The position numbers and the translations under genes were made by a program. A stretch of 64,000 bases of DNA. It comes from Candidatus Enterocloster excrementipullorum. Its GTDB lineage: Bacteria; Bacillota; Clostridia; Lachnospirales; Lachnospiraceae. The notes beneath the pieces are model-generated. The model did not search any database and had not been told where the DNA came from. It was given only the letters and a program-made list of their open reading frames with translations. The stretch is taken from assembly GCA_019119575.1 (NCBI GenBank), contig DWWT01000030.1, positions 1 to 64,000 on the forward strand, in the 5' to 3' direction. Below, piece after piece: positions 1 through 7,309 of this stretch; positions within the stretch are counted from its first letter, which is position 1; each line of letters begins with the position of its first letter.

Positions 1-350
1 CCAGCCCCGATTACGGCCACCTTTTTCCCGTTCTTGGGTTCGCATGCAATGTGAATGCGCTCCAGGCAGGTATCGGATATGTAATTTTCAATGCTGCTGA
101 TGTGAACCGGCTGCCCTTTTCTTCCCAGGACGCAGTGCCCTTCACACTGATTCTCATGGTTGCACACCAGAGAGCAGACAATGGACAGCGGATTGTTGGC
201 AAAGAGCATATCCCCGGCCTCCTCCAGCCGTTCCTCCTTAAAATACTTGATCATCTGGGGGATCGGCGTGTGGATGGGACACCCTTCCTGGCACATAGGT
301 TTCTTACACTGGAGGCAGCGCTCTGCCTCATTTATTACATGGATTGCCAT
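1..350 (-). CDS. GltD/NfnB-like NAD(P)-dependent flavoprotein, N-terminal part
   Basis: Partial gene; the window edge cuts it after about 116 codons. The visible part is the N-terminal double [4Fe-4S] domain of glutamate synthase small chain relatives: cysteines at residues 12, 15, 20 and 24, then 59, 63, 69 and 73, followed by the first FAD-binding glycine motif (VAVIGAG, from about 111). Such proteins pass electrons between NAD(P)H, FAD and Fe-S centres in the cytoplasm, alone or as a subunit of a larger oxidoreductase. The start ATG at 350 follows a GGAGGAAA sequence. The exact partner and reaction cannot be told from the fragment. Two other modules of this family occur in the window (13601-15979 and 49235-50623). 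Confidence 0.85.
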   Translation of the reverse strand, partial: MAIHVINEAERCLQCKKPMCQEGCPIHTPIPQMIKYFKEERLEEAGDMLFANNPLSIVCSLVCNHENQCEGHCVLGRKGQPVHISSIENYISDTCLERIHIACEPKNGKKVAVIGA

Positions 351-412
351 GGTTGGTTTCCTCCTTTTTGCTTCATCTGCCGCAATTTTCGGAACCTATC
401 ATAGCACAACAA

Positions 413-444
413 GCCCCAGGGCCGCAAGGCCCCGGGGTGTTTTT
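413..444 (+). terminator. GC-rich hairpin followed by T-run
   Basis: An imperfect inverted repeat (GCCCCAGGGCC against GGCCCCGGGG, one mismatch) is followed by TGTTTTT on the plus strand. No plus-strand gene precedes it, so it may lie in the leader of the minus-strand gene at 1-350 or be the terminator of an unseen transcript. Confidence 0.35.
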
Positions 445-562
445 GATGAGAAACAGCTTGATGGAAAATTAACAAAAAGGAAGCAGCTGCCTGTCTCCCA
501 AAATCACCACCGCCCGTCCCCCAAAATACTATGTACTATATGAACCTTAAAAGGAGTACGCC

Positions 563-1561
563 ATGAAAAAATTCTTTCGCATTGCGGCAGCCCTCTCCCT
601 GACCGGGCTGCTTTTATCCGGCTGCAGCGCGGGCGGCAGCTCGGATAAAAACCTGACGCCCCTGGTCTTAAATGAGGTCGCTCATTCCATCTTCTATGCC
701 CCCCAGTACGCGGCCATTGAGCTGGGCTATTTCGAGGAAGAAGGCATTGACCTGACCCTGGTAAACGGAGGCGGAGCCGACAAGGTCATGACCGCCCTCA
801 TCTCCGGCGACGCCCAGATCGGTTTCATGGGATCCGAGGCCAGCATCTACGTATATCAGGAGGGTTCCCAGGACTATGCGGTCAATTTTGCCCAGCTAAC
901 CCAGCGGGCCGGAAACTTCCTGGTCGGGAGGGAGCCGGAGCCGGATTTCACCTGGGAAAATCTGCGCGGAAAGAAGGTTTTGGGCGGACGGGCTGCAGGC
1001 ATGCCCCAGATGGTCTTCGAATACATTCTCAAAAAGCACGGCCTTGATCCCAAAACCGATCTGTCCATCGACCAGAGCATCAATTTTGGTCTCACCGCCG
1101 CGGCATTTACCAGCAGCGACGCGGACTACACCGTTGAATTTGAGCCCTTCGCCACCACCCTGGAGCTGGAAGGCAGCGGATACGTGGTCGCCTCCCTGGG
1201 AACCGAATCCGGCTACGTGCCCTACACCGCTTACTGTACGAGAAAAAGCTATATGGAAGAAAATCCGGAGCTCGTTCAAAAATTTACAAACGCCATCCAG
1301 CGAGGCATTGATTATGTAAATTCCCACACATCGGAAGAAATCGCCCGGACCATCGCTCCGCAGTTTCAGGAGACTCCCGTGGAAAAAATTGCATTGATCG
1401 TGGAGCGCTACAAAGCGCAGAATACCTGGAAAGAGGATACGGTCTTTGAGCAGGAGAGCTTTGACCTGCTCCAGAATATTCTGGAGGAAGCGGGAGAGCT
1501 GGACGAACGCGTCCCCTACGCGGATCTGGTCACCACGGAGTTCTCTGAGAAAGCAAAATAG
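563..1561 (+). CDS. ABC transporter substrate-binding lipoprotein (NMT1/SsuA-like)
   Basis: 332 residues. The N-terminus is a lipoprotein signal (hydrophobic stretch, then lipobox LLSGC with the modified cysteine at residue 21), so the protein is anchored outside the membrane. The mature part reads as a two-lobed periplasmic-binding fold of the NMT1/THI5, SsuA, TauA type (HSIFYAPQYAAIELGYFEEEG, then GGGADKVMTALISGDAQIGF). This family binds small solutes such as thiamine precursors, sulfonates, nitrate or riboflavin; the substrate here cannot be assigned. Ribosome site AAAAGGAG is 7 bases before ATG. The matching ATPase and permease lie at 5416-7003, split from it by four kilobases of unrelated genes. 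Confidence 0.85.
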   Translation: MKKFFRIAAALSLTGLLLSGCSAGGSSDKNLTPLVLNEVAHSIFYAPQYAAIELGYFEEEGIDLTLVNGGGADKVMTALISGDAQIGFMGSEASIYVYQEGSQDYAVNFAQLTQRAGNFLVGREPEPDFTWENLRGKKVLGGRAAGMPQMVFEYILKKHGLDPKTDLSIDQSINFGLTAAAFTSSDADYTVEFEPFATTLELEGSGYVVASLGTESGYVPYTAYCTRKSYMEENPELVQKFTNAIQRGIDYVNSHTSEEIARTIAPQFQETPVEKIALIVERYKAQNTWKEDTVFEQESFDLLQNILEEAGELDERVPYADLVTTEFSEKAK

Positions 1562-1629
1562 AACGCAGCGATTTGCGGATATAACGGAAAAGCAGAAGCG
1601 GGGATACGCTGTTTTGAACCGCCTGTGCC

Positions 1630-1669
1630 AAAAAGCGCATCGGAGTTTTTGGCTCCCATGCGCTTTTTT
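1630..1669. terminator. Bidirectional rho-independent terminator
   Basis: AAAAAGCGCAT at 1630-1640 pairs with ATGCGCTTTTTT at 1658-1669, with an inner GGAG/CTCC extension. It has T-runs on both strands and sits between the convergent ends of the lipoprotein gene (stop 1561) and the carboxypeptidase gene (stop 1673). Confidence 0.9.
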
Positions 1670-1672
1670 ATC

Positions 1673-2929
1673 TCATCCGGCTTTTTGAAATACGATCCCC
1701 AGAAGATCCTTCAGATAGTCCATATACCCTGCTTCCTCCACGCTTCCCGCCGTCACCACATTTACCTGGCCGATGACGTTTCCGTTCAGCGTATACTCCA
1801 AAATCCCGGCCCGCTGGCCCGGCGTTATGGGGGCAGGAAGGGAATCCTCCAGAATCAGCGTCCTCTGCACCGCGCTCAGATCCTCCCCGGTCAGGCTCAG
1901 GTAAGAAAATGTATCTTCATAGGCCAGATCCACCTGATCCTCCACGCCTCCCGTCACCTGCATGGGCCCTAAAGGCAGTCCCTCCTGATCCTCATACAGC
2001 CGGCAGGCGGAAAATCCATAATTCAGCAGTGTCTGGGCGTCCGCGAACCGGGCCTTGTAGTCCGGCGCCGCCATGATGGAGGCGATAAGCCGCACCCCGT
2101 CCTTCTGGGCCGTAGCGGACAAGCAGTATTTTGCAGCAGAGGTCGAACCTGTTTTTAAGCCTGTCACCGTGAAATTATTCGCCATCTTCAGCAGCTTATT
2201 GGTGTTGGAAAGTCCAAATTCCTTGGTACCCTGCTTGGTCACATGGGTTATATTTTCCATCCATATGGTAGAATAATTGTGGATCTCCGGGTACTTATTA
2301 ATCAATTCCCGGCTCATAATCGCAATATCCCGGGCTGTGGTCACGTGCTCCAGCGAATCCGTCAGGCCGCAGCAGTCCACAAAATACGTTCCCGTCATTC
2401 CAAGGCCTGCGGCACGCTCATTCATCATCCGTACAAATTCCCCTTCGCTCCCGGCTATGTACTCCGCCATGGCCACGGACGCGTCATTTCCCGAGGCAAT
2501 GACAATGCACTTGATCAGCGTTTCTACTGTCTGGATTTCCCCTTCCTCCAAAAATACCTGGGAGCCGCCCATGGATTTTGCATAGGCACTTGTAACCACT
2601 TCATCCGTGAGCTTGATCCGTCCTTCCGCCAAAGCGTCAAAAATAAGGATTAGCGTCATAACCTTTGTGACGCTGGCCGGAGAACGCTTCTCATCCGCCC
2701 CCTTTTCAAAAATAACCTGGCCTGTGGAGGCTTCCATCAAAACAGCGCTGGGGGCAGAGATCGACAGGGCCGCCCCCTGGGCCGCGGTTTGTGCAGCCAT
2801 TCCCTCCTCTGCCGTCACTGCCAGAGTTCCCGCCGGTATGGCGATCTCCGGCTCCTTTGCCCAGACCCCTGCTCCCGGCCGGGCAAGCGCCAGCACGCCC
2901 GCACACAATAGGGCAATCATCCGTTTCAT
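1673..2929 (-). CDS. D-alanyl-D-alanine carboxypeptidase (peptidase S11, DacF-like)
   Basis: 418 residues with a signal peptide (residues 1 to about 24). The penicillin-binding motifs of family S11 are all present: SVTK at 86-89 (catalytic Ser86, Lys89), SGN at 146-148 and KTG at 259-261. After the catalytic domain comes the beta-rich PBP5-type C-terminal domain and an amphipathic tail that usually holds the enzyme on the membrane face. It trims the terminal D-alanine from peptidoglycan stem peptides outside the cell, controlling cross-linking. In Firmicutes DacF is often linked to sporulation, but no sporulation gene is adjacent. Transcription ends at the shared terminator at 1630-1669. Confidence 0.93.
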   Translation of the reverse strand: MKRMIALLCAGVLALARPGAGVWAKEPEIAIPAGTLAVTAEEGMAAQTAAQGAALSISAPSAVLMEASTGQVIFEKGADEKRSPASVTKVMTLILIFDALAEGRIKLTDEVVTSAYAKSMGGSQVFLEEGEIQTVETLIKCIVIASGNDASVAMAEYIAGSEGEFVRMMNERAAGLGMTGTYFVDCCGLTDSLEHVTTARDIAIMSRELINKYPEIHNYSTIWMENITHVTKQGTKEFGLSNTNKLLKMANNFTVTGLKTGSTSAAKYCLSATAQKDGVRLIASIMAAPDYKARFADAQTLLNYGFSACRLYEDQEGLPLGPMQVTGGVEDQVDLAYEDTFSYLSLTGEDLSAVQRTLILEDSLPAPITPGQRAGILEYTLNGNVIGQVNVVTAGSVEEAGYMDYLKDLLGIVFQKAG

Positions 2930-2998
2930 AGGCCGTTCTATCCCCGCATAAAATTCCTTATTTTCATTTTATGGAGCGGGATAAGCCCTTTATGACAT

Positions 2999-3030
2999 AA
3001 AAGACGCCTGTCCTTTGCCGGACAGACGTC
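2999..3030 (-). terminator. Terminator of the HIT gene
   Basis: On the minus strand GACG-CTGTCC type arms (3003-3013 and 3020-3030, one mismatch) form a hairpin followed by TTTTA. It lies 47 bases beyond the HIT stop codon and before the carboxypeptidase start. Confidence 0.75.
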
Positions 3031-3076
3031 CATAATCCATGCCCTTCGGATACAAATTTACAGGCAGTCCGCCGCC

Positions 3077-3517
3077 TTACACTTCCTTCAGTGCCTGGCG
3101 CAGATCTTCGGCCATCTTCTCATACTCTTCATCCGTCAGCATGGTCCGGCCGCTGTTCATCTCGAAGGTGCCTCCCCACTCTTCGCCGCCTTTGTACTTG
3201 GGAACAATGTGGAAATGCAGGTGATGGCCCGTATCACCATAAGCGCCGTAATTCACCTTGTCCGGATGAAATACCTTGTGCACAGCCCTTGCCACCTGAG
3301 CCACCTCGGCAAAGTAATCATTTCTCTCCTCGTCCGTCAGGTCAATCAGCTCGCTCACGTGCTTTTTGTGAGCCAGAATCACACGGCCTCTCTTGCTCTG
3401 CTCCTTAAAAACATAGAGAAATCCTGTCTTCATCTCGCACACCGGATAGCCAAATTTCGCCACCAGTTCTCCCTGCATACAATACGCGCAATTCGGATCC
3501 TTTACCATCTCACTCAT
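3077..3517 (-). CDS. HIT family nucleotide-binding protein
   Basis: 146 residues, usual length for a bacterial histidine-triad (HIT) protein. The triad H-L-H-F-H-I-V is at 99-105 (His99, His101, His103), preceded by a lysine-rich nucleotide-binding sheet and an N-terminal C-x2-C pair (Cys10, Cys13) seen in zinc-binding members. HIT proteins hydrolyse nucleoside phosphoramidates or dinucleoside polyphosphates in the cytoplasm. AAGGAG lies 11 bases before the ATG at 3517; an ATG at 3508 is the alternative. It is a single-gene unit with its own terminator. Confidence 0.92.
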   Translation of the reverse strand: MSEMVKDPNCAYCMQGELVAKFGYPVCEMKTGFLYVFKEQSKRGRVILAHKKHVSELIDLTDEERNDYFAEVAQVARAVHKVFHPDKVNYGAYGDTGHHLHFHIVPKYKGGEEWGGTFEMNSGRTMLTDEEYEKMAEDLRQALKEV

Positions 3518-3656
3518 CGTTGTCTATACTCCTTTCCTTTTATGGTACTGCTTACAATAAACATACCACGGACGGGCATTTTTTTCAATCACGCGTTTTC
3601 CGAATCTTACATTTTTCTTATACCTTTCGAACGCCCTCCCCACCCCTGTCATTTTA

Positions 3657-3665
3657 TGGTATAAT
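3657..3665 (+). promoter_or_regulatory. Extended -10 promoter element
   Basis: TGGTATAAT matches the extended -10 form (TGn-TATAAT); no good -35 is seen 17 bases upstream. It would start transcription near 3672 and read into the polysaccharide deacetylase gene. Confidence 0.5.
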
Positions 3666-3674
3666 GAGCGTTGC

Positions 3675-3702
3675 AGAGCTCCGTGCTTGCACCGGGAGCT
3701 CT
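3675..3702 (+). promoter_or_regulatory. Strong leader hairpin before the deacetylase gene
   Basis: AGAGCTCC at 3675-3682 pairs perfectly with GGAGCTCT at 3695-3702, with an inner GTGC/GCAC stem. It lies just downstream of the promoter element at 3657-3665, in a 5-prime leader of about 140 bases. It fits no riboswitch class I can recognise. Confidence 0.45.
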
Positions 3703-3737
3703 ATAAGGCGAATGCCCCATCGAGCCGATCGGCGAGA

Positions 3738-3746
3738 TGATATAAT
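3738..3746 (+). promoter_or_regulatory. Second extended -10 element
   Basis: TGATATAAT is a second perfect extended -10, about 80 bases downstream of the first. If used, the transcript would start near 3753 and skip the hairpin at 3675-3702, giving two leader forms for the deacetylase gene. Confidence 0.4.
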
Positions 3747-3810
3747 CGGAGCACTTGGCGAGGTTTTCCACAAGCCCAGTGCATCTGTAATTCCAGGAGA
3801 ACTGATAAAT

Positions 3811-5295
3811 ATGAGCAAAGGTGACTATAGACGCCGCCGGCTGCGCCGTTTCAAGCGCACCCTGTCCCGGCACCTTCCCACATTCATCGCATTGGTATGC
3901 ATCGTCCTCGTATCCGGAGGGCTGATTTTTTCTATATACCGCTTCGTTCTGCACCCAAAGGCCTCTTCCGCCGGCCTGCCGCCGGCTTCGGGCTCCATTG
4001 TCCAGACAGCGGAAGCGGCCTCCAAAAGTACCGCTGCCGGACACACCGCGGAGAGGGAAGCCTCCGCTTCCCAGATCCCATTGGATGAGACCGGCCGGCT
4101 TATCGCCCAGGCAGACCGGATCGCCTTGGGATATGACTACGACAGGGCCACGGCCCTTCTTGCCGATAGCGGGCTCGACACTTCCGACGAACGCATCCCG
4201 GATGCCATCGCCCGATATGAGGAAGCTAAGGCCGCCCTGGTTCCCGTTGATGTGACCCAGACGACCCACGTATTTTTCCACTCTCTGATTATGGATACTT
4301 CCCTGGCCTTTGACGGGGACGCGGATGCGGCGGGCTACAATTCCGTCATGACAACCAGAGAAGAATTTTTAAAAATCCTGGAAGCGCTCTATGCCCGGGA
4401 TTACGTCCTGGTACGGCTTCATGACATCGCTGCCCCTGCTGCGGACAGTGAGGGGAACGTCTCCTTTGCATGGGGCACCATTCTCCTGCCTCCGGGCAAA
4501 AAGCCCCTTGTCATGTCCCAGGATGATGTATGCTACTATCCCTACATGGACGGGGACGGATTCGCAAGCCGCATTGTCATCGGAGAGGACGGCAAACCCA
4601 CCTGTGAGATGACTCTGGCAGACGGCACTGTGTCCACCGGCTCCTATGACTTGATTCCTATTTTGGAGGATTTCATCCAGGAGCATCCGGATTTTTCCTA
4701 CAAAGGAGCCCGGGCGGTCATTGCCTTCACAGGATACGAGGGAATTTTGGGATACCGCACCTCCTCCACTTACAGCGGCAGCCCCACCTATGAGGAGGAC
4801 CGCGCGCAGGCCGCAGCCGTAGCGCAGTGCCTGCGTGACAATGGCTGGGAGCTTGCCTCCCACAGCTGGGGGCATCTGCAGCTTGGGGTATCCGCAGATT
4901 CCGAGACCGGCTTTGTCATCTCGGACGACCGCTTTGTCGCTGACACGGATAAATGGGAGGCCGAAGTGGAATCCCTCATCGGTCCTACAGATATTCTCAT
5001 CTATCCTTACGGCAACGACATTTCCGACTGGCATTCCTACGGCCAGGACAATGCCCGCTTTGCCTATCTCCAGTCCAAAGGCTTCCAGTATTTCTGCAAT
5101 GTGGACGCCAGTACCCCTTACTGGATGCAGAAGGGAAGCACCTACCTGCGCATGGCCCGCCGGAACCTGGATGGCTACCGCCTTTACCAGGATCTGGTTG
5201 AGACGGATCCGGCCAAAAAGCGGCTCACAGACCTATTTGATGCCGCGGACATTTTTGATACCGCCCGGCCCACACCGGTGGAGTGGAGCTACTAA
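3811..5295 (+). CDS. Membrane-anchored polysaccharide deacetylase-like protein
   Basis: 494 residues from the ATG at 3811, chosen because AGGAG stands 10 bases before it; the frame is open for 97 more codons upstream but without ribosome site or plausible protein. A basic N-terminus (residues 1-20) leads into one membrane helix (about 24-44), so the rest is outside the cell. A linker and helical region precede a NodB-type catalytic domain: SQDD stands where the metal-binding TFDD motif is normal, ASHSWGH supplies the two metal histidines, and YPYG corresponds to the third motif. Members remove acetyl groups from peptidoglycan or other wall polymers. The motif change leaves activity likely but unproven. 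The two promoter elements and hairpin upstream suggest regulation. Confidence 0.8.
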   Translation: MSKGDYRRRRLRRFKRTLSRHLPTFIALVCIVLVSGGLIFSIYRFVLHPKASSAGLPPASGSIVQTAEAASKSTAAGHTAEREASASQIPLDETGRLIAQADRIALGYDYDRATALLADSGLDTSDERIPDAIARYEEAKAALVPVDVTQTTHVFFHSLIMDTSLAFDGDADAAGYNSVMTTREEFLKILEALYARDYVLVRLHDIAAPAADSEGNVSFAWGTILLPPGKKPLVMSQDDVCYYPYMDGDGFASRIVIGEDGKPTCEMTLADGTVSTGSYDLIPILEDFIQEHPDFSYKGARAVIAFTGYEGILGYRTSSTYSGSPTYEEDRAQAAAVAQCLRDNGWELASHSWGHLQLGVSADSETGFVISDDRFVADTDKWEAEVESLIGPTDILIYPYGNDISDWHSYGQDNARFAYLQSKGFQYFCNVDASTPYWMQKGSTYLRMARRNLDGYRLYQDLVETDPAKKRLTDLFDAADIFDTARPTPVEWSY

Positions 5296-5372
5296 GGGAT
5301 TTCTGTCCTTTTTCCGGCGCGCCTTATCGCGCTCCTTCCCGCATTTAAGCGAACGGTTTCCTGTTGTCTACA

Positions 5373-5378
5373 TATAAT
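5373..5378 (+). promoter_or_regulatory. -10 box before the ABC ATPase gene
   Basis: A perfect TATAAT lies 38 bases before the ATPase start; no recognisable -35 accompanies it. It suggests that the ATPase-permease pair has its own promoter, apart from the lipoprotein gene at 563. Confidence 0.4.
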
Positions 5379-5415
5379 AAACCAAGGAAATCATTTGCGG
5401 AAAGGAGCCTTGTTC

Positions 5416-6183
5416 ATGATTCCCAAATTAGAAGTAACAGGGGTCAGCTACTCCTACCATTCCCTGGATGGAGAGACGCTGGCCCTTTCTGATATTTCAT
5501 TTTCCGTGGACCCCGGGGAATTTGTGGCCATTGTAGGCCCGTCAGGCTGCGGGAAATCCACACTTTTATCCCTGATCAGCGGACTTATCCGCCCGGAAAA
5601 GGGAGAGATCCGCATTGACGGCATCCCCCTGGGCGAGTCTTCCCCGGCCATCGGCTATATGCTGCAGAAAGATCACCTTTTCGAGTGGCGCACGATTCTC
5701 GCCAATGTCTCCCTGGGCCTGGAAATCAGACGGCAGCTGGACGATTCCTCCAGGGCCCGCCTGGAGGAAATGCTCGCCGCATACGGATTAAAGGGGTTTG
5801 AAAAATCCAAGCCGTCGGAACTGTCCGGCGGAATGCGCCAGCGGGCAGCGCTCATCCGCACTCTGGCCTTAAAGCCGGATCTTCTTCTTTTAGATGAGCC
5901 GTTCTCCGCCCTGGACTACCAGACCCGGCTGGCCGTATGCGACGACATCAGCTCTATTCTGCGCAGCACGGGAAAAACCGCCGTCCTGGTGACCCATGAC
6001 CTGTCCGAAGCCATCAGCGCGGCTGACCGTGTGATCGTCCTGTCCGCCAGGCCCGGACAAATCAAGGCGGTGCTGTCCATTACATTTCCCGAGGACTGCG
6101 TAAGCCCTCTTGCCCGGCGCAATTGTCCGGAATTTTCCAATTATTTTAATTCCGTATGGAAGGAGCTGAGAACCTATGACTAG
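5416..6183 (+). CDS. ABC transporter ATP-binding protein (SsuB/TauB/ThiZ type)
   Basis: 255 residues. Start taken at ATG 5416, where AAAGGAG stands 8 bases before it, rather than an in-frame TTG at 5395. All ATPase motifs are present: Walker A GPSGCGKS (41-48), Q-loop MLQKD, signature LSGGM (136-140), Walker B LLLLDE (156-161), D-loop SALD and the switch histidine His194 (VTHD). It belongs with the nitrate/sulfonate/taurine/thiamine-precursor importers and energises the permease encoded directly after it, with which it overlaps by 8 bases. The likely substrate-binding partner is the lipoprotein at 563-1561. Confidence 0.93.
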   Translation: MIPKLEVTGVSYSYHSLDGETLALSDISFSVDPGEFVAIVGPSGCGKSTLLSLISGLIRPEKGEIRIDGIPLGESSPAIGYMLQKDHLFEWRTILANVSLGLEIRRQLDDSSRARLEEMLAAYGLKGFEKSKPSELSGGMRQRAALIRTLALKPDLLLLDEPFSALDYQTRLAVCDDISSILRSTGKTAVLVTHDLSEAISAADRVIVLSARPGQIKAVLSITFPEDCVSPLARRNCPEFSNYFNSVWKELRTYD

Positions 6184-7003
6184 CCAAACAAGAAAAAGCC
6201 CGGCCATCTCTCCCTCACCGGCCCAGCAGGCGTTTGTGGAGCAGGAGATCCGGCGCCGCAGACAGGTAACGATCTGCCGCGTCATGCTTCTCGTTCTTCT
6301 TCTTGCGCTCTGGGAGCTGGCCTCCTCCCGCCACTGGATTGACAGCTTCATTTTCAGCTCCCCCAGCCTGATCGTAAAATGTCTGTGGGACATGGCAGCC
6401 GACGGCAGCTTATTTTTGCACTCCGGGGTCACTCTGCTTGAAACACTGGCAAGCTTTGGCATCTGCACAGCGGCAAGCCTGGCCTGCGCTCTGGCCCTCT
6501 GGTCCAGCAAAAGCCTGGCTCAGATTTTGGAGCCTTTTCTGGTTCTGTTAAACAGCCTGCCCAAGTCCGCCCTGGCCCCTCTGCTCATCGTCTGGCTCGG
6601 CAATAACATGCGCACCATCATCACAGCCGCCGTGTCCGTGGCAGTATTCGGTTCCATCCTCACCCTATACACCGGCTTTGTCCAGATAGACCCGGAAAAA
6701 ATCAAACTGATCCGATCCCTGGGCGGCGGACAAAAGGATATTCTCTTTAAGGTCCTGCTCCCCGGCTCCCTGCCCATGGTCATAAGCAGCATGAAGGTCA
6801 ACATCGGTCTCTGTCTGGTGGGCGTAATCATCGGAGAATTTCTCTCCGCCAGGGCCGGCCTGGGGTATCTCATCACGTATGGATCCCAGACCTTTGCCAT
6901 GACAATGGTCGTCACATCCATTGTGGTGCTGTGCTTCCTGTCCATTGTCCTCTATCAGTGCATTGCGGCGGTGGAAAGGCGGATGATGGGATCTTCCAAA
7001 TAA
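6176..7003 (+). CDS. ABC transporter permease (BPD transport family)
   Basis: 275 residues with about six membrane helices and a hydrophilic N-terminal tail of 30 residues. The EAA-type coupling motif is recognisable in SLGGGQKDILFKVLLPGSLP and is followed by VGVIIGEFLSARAGLGYLI, typical of SsuC/TauC/ThiX permeases. It forms the membrane channel of the importer. The start overlaps the ATPase stop by 8 bases and has AAGGAG 11 bases upstream, so the two are translationally coupled. Confidence 0.92.
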   Translation: MTSQTRKSPAISPSPAQQAFVEQEIRRRRQVTICRVMLLVLLLALWELASSRHWIDSFIFSSPSLIVKCLWDMAADGSLFLHSGVTLLETLASFGICTAASLACALALWSSKSLAQILEPFLVLLNSLPKSALAPLLIVWLGNNMRTIITAAVSVAVFGSILTLYTGFVQIDPEKIKLIRSLGGGQKDILFKVLLPGSLPMVISSMKVNIGLCLVGVIIGEFLSARAGLGYLITYGSQTFAMTMVVTSIVVLCFLSIVLYQCIAAVERRMMGSSK

Positions 7004-7004
7004 A

Positions 7005-7284
7005 TTATAGAAATCCGAAGATTCGCGGCATATTTCTATGTCCGTTTCTTCGGATATCATCCTTTGGAAAATCCACAGCCGCTGCCCGGATTTCCATCTG
7101 CCGGCAAATGGATTCCTCCTCAATGATCTGAAGGGCCGCGGCCAGACTGCCAAGCAGGAGATAATGGTTGATACACCAATTTCCCGATTCCCGGCGCGCC
7201 CCAGATAAAAACAGGGCGCACCGGCACAATACTTAATAAGACCTCCCACAATTCTTTGGGAGTCACCTGAAATGACAAATTCAT
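7005..7284 (-). pseudogene. Remnant of a MoxR-type AAA ATPase gene
   Basis: Starting at the ATG at 7284 the minus strand reads a convincing ATPase N-terminus: a helix (TPKELWEVLLSIV), then PVFIWGAPGIGK, the Walker A loop of MoxR-family AAA proteins (residues about 24-35). Right after the lysine the similarity is lost and the frame stops at 7120. A different minus-strand frame continues to 7005 with a helical stretch (YLLLGSLAAALQIIEEES) that may be the end of the same gene after an internal deletion, but I cannot assign it. It lies just 25 bases downstream of the 1328-residue gene, so the two were probably an operon. This accounts for the 306-base space between 7003 and 7310. Confidence 0.6.
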
Positions 7285-7309
7285 ACAATATTTTTATTCA
7301 ATTTCTCCT

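Noticed and set aside
364..562. TPP or other known riboswitch before the ABC lipoprotein gene
   Set aside because: The conserved CTGAGA and ACCTGATCTGG-type thiamine box segments are absent; only one imperfect hairpin is seen.
3520..3810. N-terminal extension of the polysaccharide deacetylase
   Set aside because: The frame is open but contains promoter elements and a hairpin, has no ribosome site at its start and no protein-like composition before residue MSKGDYRRRR.
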